7,783 nt of DNA. Source: Pseudomonadales bacterium (GTDB taxonomy: Bacteria; Pseudomonadota; Gammaproteobacteria; Pseudomonadales; Moraxellaceae). A program made the translations under genes and the position numbers. The stretch lies in NCBI GenBank assembly GCA_013043915.1, contig JABEVH010000054.1:1-7783 (forward strand), given 5' to 3'. The notes below the pieces were generated by a model. It was not told the DNA's origin. It was given only the letters and a program-made list of their open reading frames with translations, and ran no database searches. Below, one piece after another: positions 1-6,285 of the stretch (the stretch's first letter is position 1; every line of letters begins with the position of its first letter).

Positions 1-139
1 GCCGCACTGCGCGTACCTTCAACTCGCCGCCCGGCAGCTTTTCAAACTCGACCCGCTCCCCCGGCTTGATGCCGAGGTGCTGTAGCAAGTCTCGCTTCAG
101 CGTGACCTGCCCTTTCACTGTGACTGCAAGCGATGCCAT
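1..139 (-). CDS. AbrB/MazE/SpoVT-family antitoxin-like DNA-binding protein (3' end beyond window)
   Basis: The first 46 codons of a gene that continues off the left edge. The protein starts MASLAVTVKGQVTLKR and continues with a segment containing LGIKPGERVEF and LPGGELKVRA. This is the swapped-hairpin AbrB fold pattern: a 'V-KGQVT-' strand, a short helix, 'G-KPG--V-', then a closing strand. Such proteins are small dimeric DNA-binding proteins and are often the antitoxin of a toxin-antitoxin pair that represses its own promoter. The start is well supported: AGGAGG (145-150) lies 5 nt before the ATG, and a consensus-like promoter lies further upstream. A toxin partner, if there is one, would be downstream to the left of base 1 and cannot be seen. 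The family call is firm. Whether this is a true antitoxin or a solitary regulator is not decided here. Confidence 0.87.
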   Translation of the reverse strand, partial: MASLAVTVKGQVTLKRDLLQHLGIKPGERVEFEKLPGGELKVRAVR

Positions 140-166
140 CAAAGCCTCCTTAACTTCGCTCTTCAG

Positions 167-195
167 ATTGTAAGGTAATTATTCATTACCGTCAA
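167..195 (-). promoter_or_regulatory. Sigma70-like promoter of the AbrB-family gene
   Basis: On the minus strand, TTGACG (190-195) and TACAAT (167-172) are separated by exactly 17 nt (173-189). Each box matches the sigma70 consensus at 5 of 6 positions. The predicted transcript start is near 160, giving a leader of about 20 nt that contains the AGGAGG ribosome binding site. The AbrB gene therefore need not depend on read-through from guaA. Confidence 0.75.
174..190. promoter_or_regulatory. Operator-like inverted repeat inside the AbrB gene promoter
   Basis: A perfect 6-bp inverted repeat, GGTAAT (174-179) and ATTACC (185-190), with a 5-nt centre. It fills the spacer between the -35 and -10 boxes. 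A protein bound here would block RNA polymerase. Autoregulation through promoter palindromes is typical of AbrB/MazE-type antitoxins, so this is the natural candidate operator. That role is inferred from position and symmetry only. Confidence 0.55.
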
Positions 196-562
196 GGTGA
201 GGCTCAACGTCCGCGCATCGTTTGGGATGCGAGCTAGATGGGTCGTATTTCCGTGGAACTGGGATACCGTGAGCATGCCCAAAATCACCCACCTGCATGG
301 GAGTCACGTCGGTGGGGCGTAAGCGTCCAACGCAAGCCACATGAAACAATCTTTCCGTATGAGTGTTTTACCGTCAAAGACCGGTTTGGATAGTAAACGG
401 CAGGGTCTTAATCCGACCTCAGGGATCTACCGTCACCTTTACCGCCAACCTGCTCCGCTTGCTGGAGATAGCTACCGATAGTAACTGCAACGTATTTAAT
501 TTAAAATCAACACGTTATGTCATATTTTCGATAGCTGACGATAGTCCCCGAAGGACCTTAAA
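196..562. other. Intergenic region without a recognisable gene
   Basis: About 370 bases between the AbrB promoter and the guaA stop codon. I see no tRNA or rRNA, and no ORF with both a ribosome binding site and protein-like composition. It contains several weak elements. CGCATC/GATGCG form an inverted repeat (214-219 and 226-231). CCCACC/GGTGGG form another (288-293 and 311-316) with a 17-nt loop. TTACCGTCAA occurs at 368-377, and the same ten bases occur at 186-195 in the AbrB promoter; a shorter TACCGTCA is at 428-435. No hairpin followed by a T-run, as expected of an intrinsic terminator, is present after guaA. The region could be an accessory junction or decayed sequence, but nothing proves it. 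Confidence 0.5.
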
Positions 563-2140
563 TCATTCCCACTCTATGGTTGCCGGCGGCTTGGAGGAAA
601 CATCATAGGTCACCCGGGAGACCCCATCGATCTCGTTGATAATGCGATTGGAGACCAATTCCAGCAGTTCATAAGGTAGGTGCGCCCACCGGGCTGTCAT
701 GAAATCAATGGTTTCCACAGCACGCAGTGCGATCACCCAGGCATATCGCCGCGCATCTCCTACCACACCAACCGAGCGTACGGGCAAGAACACGGCAAAA
801 GCCTGGCTGGTTTTATGATACCAGCCCGCCCGATGCAGCTCTTCCAGGAAGATATCATCAGCTTTACGCAGTACATCGGCGTATTCGCGTTTGACCTCAC
901 CGAGGATACGTACTCCTAGCCCTGGTCCCGGAAAGGGATGACGATGTACCATGTCATACGGCAAGCCCAAGGCCAACCCCAAACGACGTACTTCATCTTT
1001 GAAAAGCTCGCGTAGCGGCTCGACCAGTTTCAGTTTCATGGTCTCAGGCAATCCGCCCACATTGTGATGTGACTTGATAACATGAGCCTTGCCTGTCTTG
1101 CTGGCTGCCGACTCGATAACATCCGGATAAATGGTGCCTTGCGCCAGCCAACGCACATCGCTCAATTTGGCAGCTTCTGCATCGAACACTTCAATGAATG
1201 TACGACCTATCATCTTGCGCTTGGTCTCAGGATCGGAGACCCCTTCCAAACGCTGCAAGAAAAGCTCTGCAGCATCCACCCTGACCACTCGGACACCCAT
1301 ATGCTGGGCAAACATGGCCATGACCTGATCGCCTTCATGCAAACGCAATAGCCCGTTATCGACAAAAACACAGGTCAGACGATCACCGATAGCGCGATGC
1401 AACAAGGCAGCCACCACGGAGGAGTCCACACCTCCAGACAACCCCAGCAGTACCTGATCGGCACCAAGTCGCGCGCGCAAGGAGGTGACCGACTCTTCAA
1501 TGATGTTCTCTGCCGTCCACAGGGCATCACACGCACATACTTGACGCACAAAGCGTTCAAGTATGCGCTGCCCCTGCAAGGTATGCGTCACCTCGGGATG
1601 AAACTGTACCCCGTACCAGTGCCGCTGCTCATCACTCATGGCAGCAACCGGGCACGTAGCGGTGGATGCGGTAGCTTTGAACCCCGCTGGCAAACTGGTG
1701 ATCTGATCGCCATGACTCATCCAGACGTCGAGCAGTGCAATACCTTGATCGTCGATACGGTCTTCAATGCCTTTGAGCCAGTTGTCAGGGGCCTTGACCT
1801 GCACCGCAGCATAACCAAATTCACGCTTTTCGCAGGATTGCACCCTGCCCCCAAGCTGTTGCGCCATGGTTTGCATACCATAACATATGCCTAACAACGG
1901 AACGCCGGCTGTAAAAACTGCCTCAGGCGCTCGCGGGGTATCCTGCAGGGTCACGGTTTCTGGCCCCCCTGAGAGAATGATGCCTTGTGGCGCAAATACC
2001 TTGATCTCTTCCTCAGACATATCATATGCCCTGAGCTCACAGTAAACACCCAACTCACGCACACGTCGTGCAATCAACTGGGAGTACTGTGAACCAAAAT
2101 CCAGGATCAGAATTTTGTGGGCATGAATATCAAGTGTCAT
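563..2140 (-). CDS. guaA: GMP synthase (glutamine-hydrolysing)
   Basis: Converts XMP to GMP using ATP and the amide nitrogen of glutamine, the last step of guanine nucleotide synthesis; cytoplasmic homodimer. The N-terminal class I glutamine amidotransferase domain (about 1-205) has ILDFGSQYSQLIARR, the nucleophile Cys86 in GICYGMQ, and His181/Glu183 in QFHPEVTH. The ATP-pyrophosphatase domain has the P-loop LSGGVDSS (about 234-241). The C-terminal dimerisation and XMP-binding domain contains KSHHNVGGLP, HPFPGPGLGVR and the canonical ending KPPATIEWE. At 525 residues it matches the E. coli enzyme. The ATG at 2140 was chosen because MTLDIHAHKILILDF lines up with known N-termini; a GTG five codons earlier (2155) is possible but would overlap the preceding gene. 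The Shine-Dalgarno sequence is weak, and the start lies 7 nt after the upstream small ORF, suggesting translational coupling. It is the last gene of the guaB operon. Confidence 0.97.
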   Translation of the reverse strand: MTLDIHAHKILILDFGSQYSQLIARRVRELGVYCELRAYDMSEEEIKVFAPQGIILSGGPETVTLQDTPRAPEAVFTAGVPLLGICYGMQTMAQQLGGRVQSCEKREFGYAAVQVKAPDNWLKGIEDRIDDQGIALLDVWMSHGDQITSLPAGFKATASTATCPVAAMSDEQRHWYGVQFHPEVTHTLQGQRILERFVRQVCACDALWTAENIIEESVTSLRARLGADQVLLGLSGGVDSSVVAALLHRAIGDRLTCVFVDNGLLRLHEGDQVMAMFAQHMGVRVVRVDAAELFLQRLEGVSDPETKRKMIGRTFIEVFDAEAAKLSDVRWLAQGTIYPDVIESAASKTGKAHVIKSHHNVGGLPETMKLKLVEPLRELFKDEVRRLGLALGLPYDMVHRHPFPGPGLGVRILGEVKREYADVLRKADDIFLEELHRAGWYHKTSQAFAVFLPVRSVGVVGDARRYAWVIALRAVETIDFMTARWAHLPYELLELVSNRIINEIDGVSRVTYDVSSKPPATIEWE

Positions 2141-2147
2141 AACGCGC

Positions 2148-2294
2148 TCATTCACGGGATTGAGGGGGAAGGGAAGAAGAGGATGACGTACTGTTTTTGG
2201 CCATCAGCCAAACCAAGCCGACATGGCTAGCTACCACCAGCAATATCACCAGCAGCAGCCCCAACCAGCCATAGTTCAGCAAGAAATCCAGCAT
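2148..2294 (-). CDS. 48-residue single-pass membrane microprotein between guaB and guaA
   Basis: An unrecognised small ORF filling the guaB-guaA gap. Its ATG lies 2 nt after the guaB stop codon and its TGA ends 7 nt before the guaA ATG, so it is tightly packed in the operon. The protein begins MLDFLLNYGW. It has one strongly hydrophobic helix (about residues 10-31, including LGLLLVILLVV), then a short polar tail with five serines, a Pro-Pro and the ending QSRE. Charge distribution (Asp3 before the helix, Lys33 and Arg46 after it) favours a cytoplasmic C-terminus. A GGGG stretch 6 nt before the ATG could serve as a weak ribosome binding site. Evidence that it is real: it fills the gap exactly, has a protein-like transmembrane composition, and the gap would otherwise be an odd size. 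No function can be assigned. Confidence 0.68.
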   Translation of the reverse strand: MLDFLLNYGWLGLLLVILLVVASHVGLVWLMAKNSTSSSSSLPPQSRE

Positions 2295-2296
2295 GT

Positions 2297-3763
2297 TTAC
2301 CCCACGCGATAGTTGGGGGCTTCTTTGGTAATGGTCACATCATGAACATGCGACTCTTTCATCCCTGCTGCAGTAATCTTGACAAAACGGGGGCGCTTAC
2401 GCATTTCTTCAATGGTAGCCGATCCGGTATACCCCATCGATGATCGCAATCCACCCGTTAACTGGTGAATGATGCCGCTCATCGGGCCTTTATAAGGTAC
2501 CCGCCCCTCAATACCCTCGGGAACCAGCTTTTCCACACCCTGTGAAGCATCCTGGAAATAGCGATCAGAGGATCCATTACGCGCAGCCATGGCTCCCAAG
2601 GAGCCCATCCCGCGGTAAGCCTTGTAGTACCTCCCCTGAAAAAGCTCCACTTCACCGGGTGCTTCTTCCGTGCCAGCCAGCAACGACCCTATCATGATGG
2701 CATGGGCTCCCGCCGCAATTGCCTTGGCAATATCCCCTGAGTAACGTATGCCTCCGTCAGCAATCAGAGGAATATCGTCTTTCAGTGCGCGGGCGACATC
2801 ATCGATAGCAGATATCTGGGGTACACCTATACCTGCCACGATGCGCGTAGTACAAATCGAACCAGGACCGATACCCACCTTCACCGCATCAGCTCCGCGG
2901 TCACGCAATGCCAAGGCTGCATCACCGGTCGCAATATTGCCTCCGATGACCTGCATGCCAGGGTAATTTCTTTTGATCCAGGCCACCGTATCAAGAACGC
3001 CCTGGGAGTGACCATGCGCCGTATCAACCACTAACACATCTACACCGGCTTCAATCAAGGCCTCAACGCGGCTCTCAGCGTCCTTGCCTGTCCCTACGGC
3101 AGCACCCACACGTAACCGGCCCTGATCATCCTTGCTTCCAGAAGGGTATTGCTCTGCCTTGCGAAAGTCATTGACAGTAATCAATCCCTTAAGGCGAAAA
3201 TCATCATCGACAACCAGTACCTTTTCAATACGGTGCTCATGCAGCAACGCCCGAATACGTTCAGGAGATTCACCCTCGCGCACCGTCACCAACTTATCCT
3301 TAGGCGTCATGATACTGGACACTAATAGCTCAGGCTGCGTGACAAAGCGAATATCGCGACTGGTCACGATACCCACTAAATCCAGCCCATCCACCACGGG
3401 CACCCCCGAGATACGATTAGCCTGAGTCAAAGCCAGTAATTGCCCCACAGTCGTGTCAGGCGTAACGGTGATGGGGTCTTTAACAACACCACTTTCAAAC
3501 TTCTTGACGCGCCGCACTTCAGCTGCCTGAGCCTCAATCTCCATGTTTTTATGCAGAATCCCGATCCCTCCTTCTTGAGCTATGGCAATTGCCATAGCTG
3601 CCTCGGTCACGGTATCCATGGCTGCCGAGACCAGCGGCATATTAATATAGATATCACGAGTCAGGCGTGTCTTAAGGATAACATCCTTGGGCAACACGTT
3701 AGAGTAGTCAGGCAGCAGCAGCACATCATCGAAAGTCAACGCTTCTCTAACAATCTCGAGCAT
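2297..3763 (-). CDS. guaB: IMP dehydrogenase
   Basis: Oxidises IMP to XMP with NAD+, the committed step towards GMP; cytoplasmic tetramer or octamer. The (beta/alpha)8 barrel begins EALTFDDVLL and contains AAMDTVTE, DTAHGHSQGV, GGNIATG, the catalytic loop GPGSICTTRI with Cys304, ADGGIRYSGD and the flap with SSDRYFQ (Arg401/Tyr402). A tandem CBS (Bateman) module, roughly residues 93-205, is inserted in the usual place (SGVPVVDG, GIVTSRDIRF, KVLVVDDDF, GLITVNDF); in this family it binds regulatory purine nucleotides. The 488-residue length equals that of E. coli GuaB. The ATG at 3763 gives the family N-terminus MLEIVREALTF. A longer reading from 3877 would add 38 unrelated residues and run into the pgaB-like gene, so it was discarded. 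This is the first gene of the guaB-microprotein-guaA operon, with a promoter just upstream. Confidence 0.97.
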   Translation of the reverse strand: MLEIVREALTFDDVLLLPDYSNVLPKDVILKTRLTRDIYINMPLVSAAMDTVTEAAMAIAIAQEGGIGILHKNMEIEAQAAEVRRVKKFESGVVKDPITVTPDTTVGQLLALTQANRISGVPVVDGLDLVGIVTSRDIRFVTQPELLVSSIMTPKDKLVTVREGESPERIRALLHEHRIEKVLVVDDDFRLKGLITVNDFRKAEQYPSGSKDDQGRLRVGAAVGTGKDAESRVEALIEAGVDVLVVDTAHGHSQGVLDTVAWIKRNYPGMQVIGGNIATGDAALALRDRGADAVKVGIGPGSICTTRIVAGIGVPQISAIDDVARALKDDIPLIADGGIRYSGDIAKAIAAGAHAIMIGSLLAGTEEAPGEVELFQGRYYKAYRGMGSLGAMAARNGSSDRYFQDASQGVEKLVPEGIEGRVPYKGPMSGIIHQLTGGLRSSMGYTGSATIEEMRKRPRFVKITAAGMKESHVHDVTITKEAPNYRVG

Positions 3764-3800
3764 GAAGAGCCCCACAACCTGGCAAAAGGAGAAGAGAACT

Positions 3801-3829
3801 AGTATAAGGGATAACCGTGCCCGGGTAAA
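3801..3829 (-). promoter_or_regulatory. Sigma70-like promoter of the guaB operon
   Basis: On the minus strand, TTTACC (3824-3829) and TATACT (3801-3806) are separated by 17 nt. The -10 box matches consensus at 5 of 6 positions and the -35 at 4 of 6. The predicted transcript start is near 3794, leaving a leader of about 31 nt before the guaB ATG at 3763. The promoter sits wholly in the 80-bp gap after the pgaB-like stop codon. I see no PurR-type palindrome, and the discriminator after the -10 box is not GC-rich, unlike promoters under classical stringent control. Confidence 0.62.
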
Positions 3830-3843
3830 CGCAGATAAGACTG

Positions 3844-5772
3844 CTATCCGTGGTCGGACTGAGACGCCAGCTTGCAATGATGATCCATGGCAGGACGCAG
3901 CACACTCAAATCCGGGCTGTTACGATAAGGGTCATCGGGGATATACCCCACATTCAGAACACCCCAGTCATATAACATGCATACCGTATTCGCTAAAACG
4001 GGGGAAGGCACCGGATCCCCACCTTGACGCCAATCTTTAGCCTGGAGTTCAAATATAGTCTTCAATAAACCTTGCGGGTACGCTTTGACATGTTCAAACA
4101 AGTCACGATAGAAACCTGAATGGTAGTGAGCCTGCTCCATATAGGGCATGGCCTCGATAGCCGTATAGTCAAAGTCAGCCAGTGATGACTCCAAAGACTG
4201 GGCGTACCACTCCTCTGCCTTTTTATGCAAAACCACCTGCGCATAAAGATTACGGGCTGTCAGTAAGCCAGGGTGATCATCGCGTACAATATGCGCCATG
4301 CTCAACGCGAGATTGTCCAGAGCATCAGTTTTAAGCAAGGTCCACATAGGCATCCATTGAGGGTGAAGCCGAATTTCAGCTACGCTAGCAGGCAACCCCC
4401 ATGACTGATACGCTGACCTCGCAAATTTGCTGTCATCTTCAAAGTCAGATAACGTAATGTCATCGTGAAAAAGTATGCCATTAAAATAAGCATGACGCCC
4501 CAAGTCTGTATACAAATCCCGTATCACCACCTTGGCTGAAGATGAAAAAGGAGAAAGTCTTGGGTAGCCCGTTGCCACATAATTGGGTTTATTGGGCAGG
4601 GTAACAACGACATCCTGAGCCGCCTTGTCCCTGACAGGAAGCTGCCATGCCAGCAGAGGCATCCAAGCGAAGACGTGCCTTACTTGCGTTAGTTTGCTGA
4701 TGGACCAGGCCACGTGATTGAACAAGTCCTGCCGTACCGGGAGATGGCGATTGGGAAAATACACAGCATCTGCCGCACCATTACCATCAGGATCAGCAAA
4801 GGCTTGCAGATAAACTGTATTGACATCGCTATCCCTTATCCTTTGCAGCAACTTTTGCAGATTACTTGCTTCTTGAACAGGATCAGCATCATAAACATAG
4901 TCAAGATTAACATGCATTAAGCGCACGGGCTGATGTAGCTTTGCTGAACCCTCAGCCTTCATGTCATGCTCAAGTTGCCAAGGCGAAACGCCATTATCCA
5001 CGACATGTTGATAGAAACGACGCCGCCCGTGAGCATCCAGCAAACCTTGATACCCCAACCCCAGAGTCATACCCAGGCTCGCCGCAATTCGGGTACAAAC
5101 TTCATTAAAATCGCCGCCTGGCCACACAACGATATGGGCATGCAGCCCAAGCTGCTGCTCAAAAAACTGCTGACTACGCTGCAAATCATCACTGATTCGA
5201 GCCCTGTAAGCCTTCTCGGATTCATACCCATCCTTACGACCTAACCAGGCTCGTGTGGTTGCCGCTGGCTGCCTATCTTTTTGTGGATCACCCGGCAACG
5301 GCATGTCCAGATTGTCGCCCTCGATAGCCAAGCTAATTAAAGGGTCTGTGGCCAGTTTCTTCAGATCAGCCCCATTCAGGAAGTTCCTGTCATGATCCCT
5401 CACACGATGACCGATCACGCCAACCACCGCCGGAATATGCAGGACATGAAGTATCGGCAACACCTCTTTCATAAACAAAGAACTGGGCGCATCGAAACAA
5501 ACGATGATCACCTTGTCTCTGTGGTAGGAACGGTATTTGGCTCCTAATGCATCCATGCGTATAAACGAATATCCACTATTTTTTAGTTCGTTTAACTGCC
5601 GCAATAGCAAGGTGGGAGTCACTCCCTGACCGGAGGCTGAAGGCTGAGACATGGATGAAATTTGTGGGTAACGTAAAACTATAGGGCTAGCCTCTGCTCC
5701 CCGCGACAACAACACAAAAATGATCAGACTCCCTATACAGAGCTGATATAAGGTTGAAAAAAAAGTTATCAT
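3844..5772 (-). CDS. PgaB/HmsF-like exopolysaccharide protein with intact hydrolase half and degenerate deacetylase half
   Basis: A 642-residue exported protein resembling PgaB, the periplasmic poly-beta-1,6-N-acetylglucosamine (PNAG) de-N-acetylase. An N-terminal hydrophobic signal (about 5-22) ends in a likely signal peptidase I site AEA-S (after Ala28). There is no lipobox, although E. coli PgaB is a lipoprotein. Residues about 30-275 correspond to the CE4 deacetylase domain, but key positions differ: YP at 35-36 for YH, FDA at 93-95 for FDD, Glu151 and Asp156 where the two metal-binding histidines should be, and WPGG (217-220) for WPYG. Residues about 283-630 match the glycoside hydrolase (GH153-type) domain well: LDYVYD (290-295), YLQAFADPDGNG, FPNR, LFHDD (434-438) with the expected catalytic Asp437, SDFED, AMPYME and FELQAKDW. 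The DUF4124 gene lies 47 nt upstream. No Shine-Dalgarno sequence precedes the ATG; an 8-T run covers codons 3-6. No pgaA/C/D is visible. The homology is firm; the present activity is inferred. Confidence 0.88.
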   Translation of the reverse strand: MITFFSTLYQLCIGSLIIFVLLSRGAEASPIVLRYPQISSMSQPSASGQGVTPTLLLRQLNELKNSGYSFIRMDALGAKYRSYHRDKVIIVCFDAPSSLFMKEVLPILHVLHIPAVVGVIGHRVRDHDRNFLNGADLKKLATDPLISLAIEGDNLDMPLPGDPQKDRQPAATTRAWLGRKDGYESEKAYRARISDDLQRSQQFFEQQLGLHAHIVVWPGGDFNEVCTRIAASLGMTLGLGYQGLLDAHGRRRFYQHVVDNGVSPWQLEHDMKAEGSAKLHQPVRLMHVNLDYVYDADPVQEASNLQKLLQRIRDSDVNTVYLQAFADPDGNGAADAVYFPNRHLPVRQDLFNHVAWSISKLTQVRHVFAWMPLLAWQLPVRDKAAQDVVVTLPNKPNYVATGYPRLSPFSSSAKVVIRDLYTDLGRHAYFNGILFHDDITLSDFEDDSKFARSAYQSWGLPASVAEIRLHPQWMPMWTLLKTDALDNLALSMAHIVRDDHPGLLTARNLYAQVVLHKKAEEWYAQSLESSLADFDYTAIEAMPYMEQAHYHSGFYRDLFEHVKAYPQGLLKTIFELQAKDWRQGGDPVPSPVLANTVCMLYDWGVLNVGYIPDDPYRNSPDLSVLRPAMDHHCKLASQSDHG

Positions 5773-5779
5773 GCGGCGT

Positions 5780-5809
5780 AATCTAGGCTCTTCTCTGCCA
5801 CTCCGTCAA
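5780..5809 (-). promoter_or_regulatory. Possible promoter of the pgaB-like gene
   Basis: On the minus strand, TTGACG (5804-5809) is followed after 18 nt by TAGATT (5780-5785; 4 of 6 consensus positions). The predicted transcript start falls essentially on the ATG at 5772, so the transcript would be leaderless. That fits the lack of a Shine-Dalgarno sequence, but the -10 box is weak. The gene may instead be read only from upstream of the DUF4124 gene. Confidence 0.28.
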
Positions 5810-5819
5810 GTGAAGCGCT

Positions 5820-6224
5820 CTAATTGCCATCAAGTGCAGCCTTTTGCGCATCTGGGATCTGTCCTGCGGTTACGGCTGCTGCTTTAGCTTTATCCTCGTC
5901 TGATTGCAAATGGTGTACATACTGCGTAAATGCTCCCCCCATACTTGATACTGATTCAGCCACGGCTATAGGCGATGAAGGGGACGGCGCCTCAGGGCCG
6001 TACACACTGTCAAGATTGGGAATATGACGACTATCCACATTGACTTTATGAGCTCCTGCATGGGGCTCGCTGGAAAAATGGGTTACGCCATCAGCATCCT
6101 GCCAACGATAAACTTGAACCTGCTTGCCCAGAGCAGGCTGATTAGTCACGATCGTTTTTGAGGGTTGCATCAACCAATACACTATAGGCAGGGACAATAA
6201 AACCACCAGAACCATATTCTTCAT
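5820..6224 (-). CDS. DUF4124 domain-containing membrane-anchored protein
   Basis: A 134-residue protein with an N-terminal hydrophobic segment (about 3-19, including MVLVVLLSLPIVYWL) that is a signal anchor or uncleaved signal peptide. The DUF4124 signature follows at about 38-52: VYRWQDADGVTHFSSEP. This family is common in beta- and gammaproteobacteria; members are envelope proteins of unknown function. The C-terminal half is low in complexity: Ser/Pro-rich (about 79-94), then an Ala/Lys/Asp/Gln-rich tail that is probably flexible or helical. The start is well supported by AGGGAG (6231-6236) 6 nt before the ATG. The first codon lies under the -35 box of the divergent xseA promoter, so expression of the two may interfere. 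It is followed after 47 nt by the pgaB-like gene and may be co-transcribed with it. I cannot assign a role. Confidence 0.85.
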   Translation of the reverse strand: MKNMVLVVLLSLPIVYWLMQPSKTIVTNQPALGKQVQVYRWQDADGVTHFSSEPHAGAHKVNVDSRHIPNLDSVYGPEAPSPSSPIAVAESVSSMGGAFTQYVHHLQSDEDKAKAAAVTAGQIPDAQKAALDGN

Positions 6225-6252
6225 GACAGTCTCCCTACTTGTTTTCTACAAT
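6223..6252 (+). promoter_or_regulatory. Sigma70-like promoter of xseA
   Basis: ATGACA (6223-6228) and TACAAT (6247-6252) are separated by 18 nt; each matches consensus at 5 of 6 positions. The predicted transcript start is near 6259, about 27 nt before the xseA ATG at 6286. The -35 box includes the start codon of the divergent DUF4124 gene. The position of this promoter argues against xseA starting at the in-frame ATG at 6223. Confidence 0.5.
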
Positions 6253-6285
6253 GGACATCTTAGCCACCACCAGCACCCAGACCCC

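Noticed and set aside
214..231. Inverted repeat CGCATC/GATGCG as a terminator or regulatory stem
   Set aside because: No T-run follows on either strand, and a single 6-bp stem is expected by chance in a region of this size.
341..481. A 46-residue plus-strand ORF in the intergenic region, beginning MKQSFRMSVL
   Set aside because: No ribosome binding site precedes the ATG, the sequence resembles no family I know, and the composition looks like chance reading of non-coding DNA.
544..556. A hairpin just after guaA (GTCC-TTCGG-GGAC) as an intrinsic terminator
   Set aside because: The stem is only 4 bp and is not followed by a T-run on the minus strand.
1397..1894. A 165-codon open frame on the plus strand opposite guaA
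   Set aside because: It is a shadow of the strongly supported guaA reading frame, with no ribosome binding site or recognisable domain.
2141..2155. A GTG start for guaA five codons upstream
   Set aside because: It would overlap the microprotein gene by 8 nt and adds residues not found in typical GuaA; the ATG at 2140 gives the canonical N-terminus.
3764..3877. A 38-residue N-terminal extension of GuaB
   Set aside because: It runs over the guaB promoter and the 3' end of the pgaB-like gene, and known GuaB proteins start at the ATG at 3763.
6163..6175. Palindrome GGTTG-CAT-CAACC near the start of the DUF4124 gene
   Set aside because: It lies within coding sequence, is short, and is not placed relative to a credible promoter.
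6223..6285. A 21-residue N-terminal extension of XseA from the in-frame ATG at 6223
   Set aside because: Family N-termini begin near MPSPDILSVTSLN, the extension lacks a ribosome binding site, and the likely promoter lies inside it.
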